A stretch of 64,000 nucleotides of DNA, taken from contig NZ_CP041348.1 of assembly GCF_009834365.1 (NCBI RefSeq), positions 1,112,501 through 1,176,500 on the forward strand, written 5' to 3'. How positions within the stretch are numbered: position 1 is the stretch's first letter; every line of letters starts with the position of its first letter. This DNA comes from Komagataeibacter xylinus (GTDB lineage: Bacteria > Pseudomonadota > Alphaproteobacteria > Acetobacterales > Acetobacteraceae). Under the pieces are notes generated by a model, which searched no databases, was not told the DNA's origin, and saw nothing but the letters and a program-made list of their open reading frames with translations. A program made the translations under genes and the position numbers. Of the stretch, positions 45,272-52,913 are shown in pieces.

Positions 45272-46687
45272 CTACTTTTCCTCAGGCAGCGGTGCGCCCC
45301 GGCCGATCTCGCGCAGCGGCAGGCCTGCCATCAGGCGCTGCTCGATCTTTTCAAGCGACATGTCCCGCGTCTCGGGAATGAAGCGCCACGTGACCAGCAC
45401 GAAGAACAGGTTGAAGCCTGCAAACAGCCAGAAGGTGGGGCCGTTGCCCATCCACTGCAGCAGCGACAGGAAGCTTGCGCCCACGATCATGTTGGCGATC
45501 CAGTTGGTGAGCGTGGAGATGGAAATGCCAAGGTCACGCCCCTGCAGCGGCTGCACCTCCGAGCACAGCACCCAGATCAGCGGACCCGCCGACATGGCGA
45601 AGCCGGAAATATAGATCAGCAGCATGAACACCGCGATGATCTGCTCCGACTGGTCCAGATGCGGGCGGTTAAGCATGAAACCAAGGCTGCCCATGCCCAC
45701 CGCCATGATCAGGAAGCCGGTATAGAGTATAGGCTTGCGGCCCCAGCGGTCGACAAGACCAATGGCAATGAAGGTGGCCAGCATGTTCACCAGCCCCACC
45801 ATGGCCGTGCACCATAGCTGCGCAGGGCCGACATAGCCTGCAAGCGCGAAGATCTTGGGGGCGTAGTACATCACCACATTCACCCCTGCGAGCTGCTGCA
45901 TGACCTGCAGCGCCATGCCCAGGAAAATGGAGCGGCGGAAATTGCGGTTGTTGCGCAGCAGGCTCCAGCCGCGCTGCTTCTGCTGGAGCTGGCGGCTGAT
46001 GTTCTGGATCTCCTGCATGGCCACGCTTTTGTCGTTACGCAGGTCTTCCAGCACTTCCAGCGCTTCCTTGCGGCGGCCACGCATCATGAGCCAGCGCGGG
46101 CTGTAGGGCAGGAACAGCACGCCAATCAGGAACAGCACGCCCGGCACGGCCGCCACGGCGAACATGCCGCGCCAGTTGCCCGAATAGCTGAACATGGTGT
46201 TGCTGAGGAAGGCGATGAAAATGCCCGCCGTGATCATGAGCTGATAGGTCGAGATCATGGCGCCACGCGCCTGCTCGCTTGCAATCTCGGACAGGTAGAG
46301 CGGCGCCGTGAAGGCCGCCACCCCGATGGCAAGCCCCATGATGAGACGGCCTGCAATCATGGACGGAATCGACCAGGCCAGCGCACAGGCCAGCGAGCCC
46401 GCCACAAACACGGCCGCCCCCACCAGCAGCGCATGCTTGCGCCCGATCTGGTGCGACATCCAGCCCCCGCACAGCGAACCGACCGCAGCACCCCCCATCA
46501 TGGCGCTGACAATCCATTCCTGCTGGAAGGTAGTGGCGTGGAAGGTGGCGGCAAGCAGGTCGAGCGCACCGGATATGACCCCGATATCAAGCCCGGCCAT
46601 GAGGCCTGCCAGCGCAGCAAGGCAGCCGATGATGAGGGTACGCATCCGTGCCGAATCAAATGCGGGGGGCGCGGTCTGATTTTCCAT
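45272..46687 (-). CDS. Sugar-porter MFS transporter
   Basis: The 471-residue protein has 12 predicted membrane helices and the sugar porter signatures: GLDIGVISGALDLL in helix 1, GWMSHQIGRKHALL (A-loop), GRLIMGLAIG, PYSPRWLMMRGR before the central loop, QQLAGVNVVMYYAPKIF in helix 7, DRWGRKPIL, and PETRDMSLEKIE at the end. It resembles proton-coupled GalP/XylE/AraE sugar symporters. The sugar cannot be read. Confidence 0.9.
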   Translation of the reverse strand: MENQTAPPAFDSARMRTLIIGCLAALAGLMAGLDIGVISGALDLLAATFHATTFQQEWIVSAMMGGAAVGSLCGGWMSHQIGRKHALLVGAAVFVAGSLACALAWSIPSMIAGRLIMGLAIGVAAFTAPLYLSEIASEQARGAMISTYQLMITAGIFIAFLSNTMFSYSGNWRGMFAVAAVPGVLFLIGVLFLPYSPRWLMMRGRRKEALEVLEDLRNDKSVAMQEIQNISRQLQQKQRGWSLLRNNRNFRRSIFLGMALQVMQQLAGVNVVMYYAPKIFALAGYVGPAQLWCTAMVGLVNMLATFIAIGLVDRWGRKPILYTGFLIMAVGMGSLGFMLNRPHLDQSEQIIAVFMLLIYISGFAMSAGPLIWVLCSEVQPLQGRDLGISISTLTNWIANMIVGASFLSLLQWMGNGPTFWLFAGFNLFFVLVTWRFIPETRDMSLEKIEQRLMAGLPLREIGRGAPLPEEK

Positions 46688-46731
46688 TAAAATCCGGTCC
46701 TTTGATATTCTTATTGTTGCCGGTGATCACA

Positions 46732-47280
46732 TTATTCCTGCCGCGCGAGACCGGTCAGGAGAAAGAACGATACACCATATTCGCGCGTCCGGTCGGGATC
46801 ATGGTCCAGCAGCCTGTCAATGACAAATCGTTTTACCCTAAAAACAACAGGGCTATCTGCTCTATGCCCTGCTTCACAATCCGATTCCATGACTTCCATC
46901 ATGTTTGCAAGCCATGGAAGCACGCCGGGGCGTTCTGTCAGCGCCAGGGGCGCGCGGGGCGAAAACAGAAGCGTGCCACGCGCGCGCAGCATGTCCATCC
47001 CGGCAGCAGTGATGATGTGGTAAAGATAGCCATCCGGCCCGTCATCCGGGCGCAGGGTGCGGACGGGCACCACGGCCAGCCCCAGCCCTGCAATATCAAG
47101 ATAGGTCAGCGCATGCGGGCGGTCCGTCGTGGCGGCTGCAAACAGGTCGGGTTGCTGTGCCTCGGCCATGGGCGGCGGGGGCGCTGCGGGGGACGCCACG
47201 GGCCGCCTGCGGCGCGGGTGCCGGGGGGCTGCGGGTATGAGCGGCAGCCCTGCCATCCTGCCTTTGCGCCCCTGCCCCAT
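46732..47280 (-). CDS. Conserved-looking hypothetical protein
   Basis: The 182-residue frame has a low-complexity basic/Pro-rich start (residues 1-40) followed by a compact region (LTYLDIAGLGLAVVPVRTLR, YLYHIITAAGMDMLRARGTL, YGVSFFLLTGLARQE). The codon pattern is typical of the genome, but I do not recognise the family. A later start at MAEAQQPDLFAA, residue 38, is possible. It lies between the sugar porter and the Fur-family gene on the same strand. Confidence 0.6.
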   Translation of the reverse strand: MGQGRKGRMAGLPLIPAAPRHPRRRRPVASPAAPPPPMAEAQQPDLFAAATTDRPHALTYLDIAGLGLAVVPVRTLRPDDGPDGYLYHIITAAGMDMLRARGTLLFSPRAPLALTERPGVLPWLANMMEVMESDCEAGHRADSPVVFRVKRFVIDRLLDHDPDRTREYGVSFFLLTGLARQE

Positions 47281-47344
47281 GCATCCGCCCCATCAATACC
47301 GGCTCACGCCCCTTCAGGGTCGCGCCTGCTCCGTTCAACCACCC

Positions 47345-47833
47345 TCAGCCACACGCGGCGCACAGGCCTTCAGCCTCAATGGTGGTCTGCCGCATCGTAA
47401 AGCCCCGCGCCTTCGTCACCTCAAGGAGTGCCTTGAGGATATGGGGATCATCGAGTTCGGTCACACGCCCGCACGCGCTACAGATCAGGAACTGCGCCGC
47501 ATGGACATGCCCGTGGCAGCCATGCCCCGATTCCAGCATGTGCCTGCACCCCACAAAAGCCGAAAGCCGCTCGATCTTGTGGATCAGCCCCTGCTCCATC
47601 AGAAAATCCAGCGCCCGGTACACCGTGGGCGGTGCCACCGGCTTGCCCCGGCTGGCACGGATCTGCTCAAGCAGTTCATAGGCGCCCAGCGGCCGGTCGG
47701 CGGCCAGCACCAGCCCGAGCACCAGGCGGCGCATGTCCGTCAGCCTTACCGCGCGCGCGGCGCACAGGCTGGCAGCCTGCTCAAGCAGGGACTCGATCCC
47801 CGCGGGCAGGCTGGTTCCGGCCGTCTGTGTCAT
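47345..47833 (-). CDS. Fur-family regulator, probably Zur
   Basis: The 162-residue protein has a winged helix (LGAYELLEQIRASRGKPVAPPTVYRALDFLMEQGLIHKIE) and a dimerisation domain with two CxxC pairs (ICSACG and LCAACG) for structural zinc, plus a His-rich strand (ESGHGCHGHVHAAQF). This arrangement fits Zur better than Fur. It would repress zinc uptake genes when zinc is bound. The ATG giving MTQTAGTS is chosen; the in-frame ATG at 47881 adds an unmatched leader. Confidence 0.85.
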   Translation of the reverse strand: MTQTAGTSLPAGIESLLEQAASLCAARAVRLTDMRRLVLGLVLAADRPLGAYELLEQIRASRGKPVAPPTVYRALDFLMEQGLIHKIERLSAFVGCRHMLESGHGCHGHVHAAQFLICSACGRVTELDDPHILKALLEVTKARGFTMRQTTIEAEGLCAACG

Positions 47834-47905
47834 GCGGGCCACTGCTGTGCTCCTGTGCGGTTGCCGGGGTTTACCAACCACCGTGCCCTGTGCCCCGGCA
47901 GGCGG

Positions 47906-48037
47906 TCAGTCCGGCAGGTGGTCCGCCCACATGGCCATCAGGGCCACGAAAAGGGCAAGTCCAGCATGTATCCAGATCAGCCCGCGCAGCGTCAAGACAG
48001 GAACCTGCGGGGCGCGGGCGCGCGGGGTCTGTGTCAT
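47906..48037 (-). CDS. Small single-pass membrane protein (43 aa)
   Basis: The 43-residue product MTQTPRARAPQVPVLTL..., ending ADHLPD, has one hydrophobic helix (about residues 20-37) and a strong AGGAGGAG site nine bases before its ATG. It lies 72 bases upstream of the Zur-like gene on the same strand. No family is recognised. Confidence 0.5.
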   Translation of the reverse strand: MTQTPRARAPQVPVLTLRGLIWIHAGLALFVALMAMWADHLPD

Positions 48038-48116
48038 GTCGTGTGCTCCTCCTGTCGCATTGCTGTGCTGTGCATGCGGCAAAAGGCTGGATTTTTTCTT
48101 AATATGGAGAAGTGTA

Positions 48117-48167
48117 AAAGTTTTTGGTGAAGCTCGTTGGGAAAAAGGCGGCACCGGGAAACTTTTC
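48117..48167 (+). repeat. Dispersed palindromic repeat, copy 6 (internally deleted)
   Basis: Outer arms AAAAGTTTTTGG and GGGAAACTTTT are kept, but only the left part of hairpin A and the right part of hairpin B remain (GAAGCTCGTTGGGAAAAAGG). It lies 14 bases beyond the flavin reductase stop. Confidence 0.8.
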
Positions 48168-48181
48168 TCTCCAAGGTCGTG

Positions 48182-48676
48182 CTATTCGCCCGGCGCGTGA
48201 GGCAACATATGGTAGCTGCGGTTGAAGTAGACCAGCCCGCCACGGGGGCTGGAATTGCGCAGGCTTTCCACCGCGCCGAACATGACGCTGTGGGTGCCCA
48301 CCTCCACAATCCGCTCAATGCGGCAGTCAAGCGACAGCACCGCCTCGTTCAGCACGGGAGCACCCGTGGTCAGCGTATCCCAATGGCCGGAACGGAAGCG
48401 CTCGGCCTGCTCGAGCGGGCTTGCGAACACGCCCGATATATCCTGCTGGTCGGCAGCGAGCACGTTGATGCACATGGCCGCATCCACCCGGAAGCGGTCA
48501 CGCACACGGGAGTTGCGGTTGAGGCAGACCAGAACAGTAGGGGGCGTATCGGTGACCGAACACACGGCAGACGCGGTAAAACCCGCCGGGTCATCAAGTG
48601 TTCCCGTCGTAACAACATTTACGGCCGCGCCAAGGCGGGCCATGGCGTTGCGAAAGGTGAGGGCGTCAATCCCCAT
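48182..48676 (-). CDS. Flavin reductase domain protein
   Basis: The 164-residue protein is a flavin-binding split-barrel: FRNAMARLGAAVNVVTTG, GFTASAVCSVTDTPPTVLVC (flavin contacts) and CINVLAADQQDISGVFA. It resembles HpaC/RutF-type reductases that supply reduced FMN or FAD to a monooxygenase. No partner oxygenase lies nearby. The start at 48676 fits the family length; the longer frame is rejected. Confidence 0.88.
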   Translation of the reverse strand: MGIDALTFRNAMARLGAAVNVVTTGTLDDPAGFTASAVCSVTDTPPTVLVCLNRNSRVRDRFRVDAAMCINVLAADQQDISGVFASPLEQAERFRSGHWDTLTTGAPVLNEAVLSLDCRIERIVEVGTHSVMFGAVESLRNSSPRGGLVYFNRSYHMLPHAPGE

Positions 48677-48801
48677 GGTTCTTCTGCCTCGGTAACTGTG
48701 CATGCCTGTGGTCCGCACGCAGCCGTGACGCCGGACAGCAGCGGAGGTAGCGCATTCTACCCTCGTTGAATACCGCAAAACCACATGAAAGGACGCAACC
48801 C

Positions 48802-49863
48802 GTGCCCCCCGAACCCATCCAGACCACCATGCAGGGCGCGCTCGGCCGCATCACGCTCGCCCGCCCCGAGGCGCTCAATGCCCTGAACCTGGACATGATC
48901 AACCACCTTGCCGCCACCCTGCATGCGTGGCGCCATGATTCACGGATTGAAACCGTGCTGCTCGACAGCACCAGCCCCCGCGCCTTCTGCGCGGGCGGCG
49001 ATATCCGCGCCATCCGTGCCCTGCTGCGCGAGCACGGGGTAGCGGCGGCGGCAGAACCCTTCCGCCACAGCTACCGGCTGGCCTCGATGCTGGCAGGCTA
49101 CCCCAAGCCGGTTGTCTCGTTTCTGGACGGGATCTGCATGGGTGGCGGCGTGGGGCTTGGCGGGCATGTGCGCCACCGCATCGTGACAGAGCGCGCCTGC
49201 ATAGCCATGCCTGAAAACGCCATTGCGCTTACGCCGGATGCAGGCGGGTCCTACCTGCTCTCGCGCGCGCCGGGGCTGAGCGGGCTGCGCCTTGGCCTGA
49301 CCGGCGGGCGCATGAACGCCACCATGGCCCTTGCCGCAGGCTTTGCCGACCGGCAGGCCCCCTCCGGCCAGCTTGAAAGCATAAGGCAGGCGCTCACCCA
49401 TCTGCCCGCGGGGCAGGTGATGGACAGCCTGCCGCCCTGCCCTGCCCTTGATGGCGGCCCGGACACCGCCACCATCGCCCCGGTCTATGACGCGCCGGAC
49501 GTGGCAACGGTCATGGCGCGGCTCCACGCCCATCCGGCCCCATGGGCGCAGGCTGATCTTGCGGCCATGCGGGGGGCCTGCCCGTTCTCGCTGTGCATTA
49601 CGTTTGCCGCCTATCATGCAGCGCGCGCCCTGCCTGATCTTGACCATGTGCTGGAGCAGGAATTCCAGCTTATCAGCCAGTTGCTCCGCCGCCCCGATTT
49701 TGCCGAGGGCGTGCGCGCGCGCCTGATCGACAAGGACAACGCGCCGCGCTGGTCACCCGCCACGCTGGCCGAGGTGCCCGGGCGGGAAATTGCCTTCTGC
49801 CTGAAAAACCATGCATCCTTTTCCCTCGACCTGCCTGTGCCCGATGCGGATCAGGAACAATAA
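48802..49863 (+). CDS. Enoyl-CoA hydratase/isomerase family protein (3-hydroxyisobutyryl-CoA hydrolase-like)
   Basis: The 353-residue crotonase-fold protein has AFCAGGDIRAIRAL and PVVSFLDGICMGGGVGLGGH, which form the oxyanion hole, and MPENAIALTPDAGGSYLLSR with the Glu/Asp of the hydrolase branch. Length above 340 and an ECH_2-type C-terminus (SLCITFAAYHAAR) fit 3-hydroxyisobutyryl-CoA hydrolases of valine breakdown. The GTG at 48802 has AAAGGA upstream; a TTG at 48766 is the alternative. Confidence 0.85.
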   Translation: MPPEPIQTTMQGALGRITLARPEALNALNLDMINHLAATLHAWRHDSRIETVLLDSTSPRAFCAGGDIRAIRALLREHGVAAAAEPFRHSYRLASMLAGYPKPVVSFLDGICMGGGVGLGGHVRHRIVTERACIAMPENAIALTPDAGGSYLLSRAPGLSGLRLGLTGGRMNATMALAAGFADRQAPSGQLESIRQALTHLPAGQVMDSLPPCPALDGGPDTATIAPVYDAPDVATVMARLHAHPAPWAQADLAAMRGACPFSLCITFAAYHAARALPDLDHVLEQEFQLISQLLRRPDFAEGVRARLIDKDNAPRWSPATLAEVPGREIAFCLKNHASFSLDLPVPDADQEQ

Positions 49864-49882
49864 ATTATCACCCGTAAAGTAT

Positions 49883-51322
49883 ATGAAAATGCCCTTCTCC
49901 ACCAGCTATGCCCCCGCCACCCATCACAGCCGCCTCGGCGATGAATTCTATGACGTGGTCCAGGCCGCCACCTTCCCCGCCCATATCCTGCGCTACCGCA
50001 ATCACGATGCCTCGCCCCGCATTGGCCTTGACGGGCTGACGGATGCGGAGTGGATCCGCCATTTCGGTCATTTCGACCCCCTGCCCGGCTCGCTGCCCCA
50101 GCCATTAGCGCTGCGTTATCACGGCCATCAGTTCCGGTCGTACAACCCCGACCTTGGCGACGGGCGGGGCTTCCTTTTCGCGCAGCTCATGGACAGCGTG
50201 GATGGTCGCCTGCTCGATATCGGCACCAAGGGTAGCGGCACCACGCCGTGGTCACGCGGGGGGGACGGGCGGCTGACGCTCAAGGGCGGCGTGCGTGAGA
50301 TCCTGGCCAGCGAGCGGCTTGATGCAATGGGCGTGCGCACCTCGCGCACACTGAGCGTGATCGAAACCGGCGAGGCCCTGCACCGGGGTGATGAACCCTC
50401 GCCCACGCGCTCATGCGTGCTGGCGCGGCTAAGCCATTCGCACATCCGCATCGGCACGTTCCAGCGCCTCGTGGCGAATGATGACCAGGCCAGCCTGAAG
50501 CACCTCGTGGCCTATGTGCTCGAGACCTACTACCCCCATCTGGCCAATGAGGCCGACCCGGCGGCAGCGCTGTACGATGCCGCCACCACCCGTATGGCCG
50601 AGATGACGGCGCAGTGGATGACGGCGGGCTTCGTGCACGGGGTGCTCAATACCGATAACATTAATCTGACCGGCGAGAGCTTCGATTACGGCCCGTGGCG
50701 GTTCCTGCCCAGTTTCGATCCCCGTTTCACCGCCGCCTATTTCGACCATTCGGGCCTGTATGCCTATGGCCGCCAGCCCGAGGCGATGATGTGGAATGTG
50801 GCCCGGCTGGGCGAGTGCCTGATCGCGATTTCGTCACTTGAGAAAATTCAAAGTATTTTTGATGACTTCTGGGATCGATATGAAAGATTCCTTGATATTT
50901 CTGTATTAAACCGGCTTGGTGTCAATGAAATTTCAAGAAAATCATCGCAACATCTACGTGAATGTCTGTTCTCATTCATGGAAGAAAGCCAGATTGGGTT
51001 TGAATTTCCGTTTTTTGACTGGTATGGTGGCCCCAAGAGCCAGAAACGGGCTGTATCGGGGTCACGTGCATCCTTCTATGCACAGGATAGTTTCCGCCCC
51101 GTGCTCGACGCGCTCATGCAACATGAGCCCATGGCAGGCCGCGACCTGTCGCACCCCTATTTCAGTGACGGGGTGCCGTGCCTGATGCCGGTCGAAACCG
51201 TGGAAGCCCTGTGGCAGCCCATCGCCACGGCCGATGACTGGAGCGGCCTGCACGCTACCATGGGGCACATTGCCCGCATGAAGGCCGCCCTCGACACCGT
51301 GCCCCACAAAGGGGCAGGCTGA
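49883..51322 (+). CDS. selO: SelO family protein adenylyltransferase (YdiU/UPF0061)
   Basis: The 479-residue pseudokinase-like protein has LALRYHGHQF, LGDGRGFLFAQLMD, DIGTKGSGTTPWSRGGDGRLTLKGG, VLNTDNINLTGESFDYGPW and FDPRFTAAYFDHSG, all SelO hallmarks. SelO transfers AMP from ATP to protein Ser/Thr/Tyr residues in redox stress. A patch at about 50830-51030 is much richer in A/T and in codons unlike the rest of the gene (finding listed). Confidence 0.93.
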   Translation: MKMPFSTSYAPATHHSRLGDEFYDVVQAATFPAHILRYRNHDASPRIGLDGLTDAEWIRHFGHFDPLPGSLPQPLALRYHGHQFRSYNPDLGDGRGFLFAQLMDSVDGRLLDIGTKGSGTTPWSRGGDGRLTLKGGVREILASERLDAMGVRTSRTLSVIETGEALHRGDEPSPTRSCVLARLSHSHIRIGTFQRLVANDDQASLKHLVAYVLETYYPHLANEADPAAALYDAATTRMAEMTAQWMTAGFVHGVLNTDNINLTGESFDYGPWRFLPSFDPRFTAAYFDHSGLYAYGRQPEAMMWNVARLGECLIAISSLEKIQSIFDDFWDRYERFLDISVLNRLGVNEISRKSSQHLRECLFSFMEESQIGFEFPFFDWYGGPKSQKRAVSGSRASFYAQDSFRPVLDALMQHEPMAGRDLSHPYFSDGVPCLMPVETVEALWQPIATADDWSGLHATMGHIARMKAALDTVPHKGAG

Positions 51323-51385
51323 CCCCACGGGGGAACCGGGCCGATACGGATGAATTATAACAATAAGGAAGGAAAAGGCACCCGC

Positions 51386-52867
51386 ATGAACACCCAGTCC
51401 CCCCCAGCCCAGAACACACAGCAACAACCCACCGAACCATTACCCGATCTGTCGCAGATCGAGATTTCACCCAACGCGCGCAAGACCCTGTGGCTCGCAG
51501 CCATCGTGGCCGCAATCTGTGGCGGCCTCTATGGTTACGATACCGGCATCGTATCAGGCGCGCTTTTGCTCATTACGCGTGATTTCCACCTCAGCAGCTT
51601 CCTGCAGGAGATGGTGGCCTCCGCCATTCTGGCAGGCGCGGTGCTGGGCTCGCTGCTCACCGGCTGGCTGTCGGAGCATTATGGCCGGCGCAAATCGGTC
51701 ATGATCGTAACGGCGGTGTTCGTGCTCGGCGCGCTGGCCTGCGCCTTCTCGCCCGATGTGTATACGCTGATCGTGGCGCGCGTGTTCCTCGGGCTGGCGG
51801 TGGGTGGTTCCACGCAGGTGGTGCCGATGTACATTTCGGAACTCGCCCCCGCGCACAAGCGCGGCCACATGGTCACCATGTTCAACATTGCCATCGGCAT
51901 CGGCATCTTTGCCGCCAACATCATCGGCTTTGCCGCGCGTGATGCCTGGGGCTGGCGGCCGATGGTGGCCATTGCGGCCATTCCGGCGGCGGGCGTGTTC
52001 ATCTCCATGTTCTTCCTGCCCAAGAGCCCGCGCTGGGCGGCGGAGCATGAAAGCCTGGATTCCGCCCTTGAGCAGCTCCAGCGCATCCGCACCTCCGAGC
52101 GTGAGATCCGCCGCGAGATGCGTCGCATCCACGCCAATGCCAATGAGGAGACCGATCCGCGCGACATCGGCTGGCGCGGCATCCGCCAGCCCTGGGTGCG
52201 CCCTGCACTGGTAGCGGCCCTTGGCGTTGCTTTCTTCACGCAGGCAGGCGGGCTGGAGATGATGATTTACTACGCGCCGACCTTCCTGTCGGATGCAGGG
52301 TTTGGCAGCTCATCGGCGCTGATGGCCAGCATCGGTATTTCCATCATCTATCTGGTCATGACCGTACTGGGTTCGAACATTGTCGACCGCATCGGCCGCC
52401 GCCGCCTTGTGCTGGTCATGGGGCCGGGCAGCGTGCTGAGCCTGATCGGGCTGGGCATCATGTTCCTCGCTCATCCGCAGCCGGGCAGCATGGGCAGCTG
52501 GCTGATCATCGTGTTCATGCTGCTGTTCATGGTGTTCAATGCCGGTGGCATTCAGGTGGTGGGCTGGCTGCTCGGTGCCGAGATGTTCCCGCTTTCCATG
52601 CGCGGCAACGCCACCAGCCTGCATTCCGCCATGCTGTGGGGCAGCGACCTGCTGGTCACCAGCACGGCGCTTACGCTGGTCACCAAGATCACGCTGGGTG
52701 GCACCATGTGGTTCTATGCCGGAGTGAACCTGCTTTCGGTGCTGTTCGTGTATTTCATGGTGCCGGAGACGCGCGGTGCCTCGCTTGAGGATATCGAGGA
52801 GGCCCTGCGCGAAGGCCGCTTCCGCCCCACGCGCGGCAACACCGCGATTGTGGAAGAGGAAGAATAA
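51386..52867 (+). CDS. Sugar-porter MFS transporter
   Basis: The 493-residue protein has 12 helices and the sugar porter motifs: GLYGYDTGIVSGALLLI, GWLSEHYGRRKSVM, RVFLGLAVGG, PKSPRWAAEHE, QAGGLEMMIYYAPTFL, DRIGRRRLVL and PETRGASLEDIEEAL. Helix 7 reads QAGGLEMMIYYAP instead of the usual QQLxGxNxxxYY, so specificity may differ from the first transporter. GGAAGGAAAAGG precedes the ATG at 51386. A repeat hairpin begins at its stop codon. Confidence 0.9.
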   Translation: MNTQSPPAQNTQQQPTEPLPDLSQIEISPNARKTLWLAAIVAAICGGLYGYDTGIVSGALLLITRDFHLSSFLQEMVASAILAGAVLGSLLTGWLSEHYGRRKSVMIVTAVFVLGALACAFSPDVYTLIVARVFLGLAVGGSTQVVPMYISELAPAHKRGHMVTMFNIAIGIGIFAANIIGFAARDAWGWRPMVAIAAIPAAGVFISMFFLPKSPRWAAEHESLDSALEQLQRIRTSEREIRREMRRIHANANEETDPRDIGWRGIRQPWVRPALVAALGVAFFTQAGGLEMMIYYAPTFLSDAGFGSSSALMASIGISIIYLVMTVLGSNIVDRIGRRRLVLVMGPGSVLSLIGLGIMFLAHPQPGSMGSWLIIVFMLLFMVFNAGGIQVVGWLLGAEMFPLSMRGNATSLHSAMLWGSDLLVTSTALTLVTKITLGGTMWFYAGVNLLSVLFVYFMVPETRGASLEDIEEALREGRFRPTRGNTAIVEEEE

Positions 52868-52910
52868 AAGTTACCAGGTGCCGCCTTTTTTCAAAAAAAG
52901 GCGGCATTCT
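52866..52910 (-). repeat. Dispersed palindromic repeat, copy 7 (hairpin B only)
   Basis: TAAAAGTTACCAGG is followed by hairpin B (TGCCGCCTTTTTTC and its complement with GGCGGCA). Hairpin A and one outer arm are lost. It overlaps the stop codon of the sugar porter and lies 3 bases beyond the convergent peptidase stop. Confidence 0.75.
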
Positions 52911-52913
52911 GCT

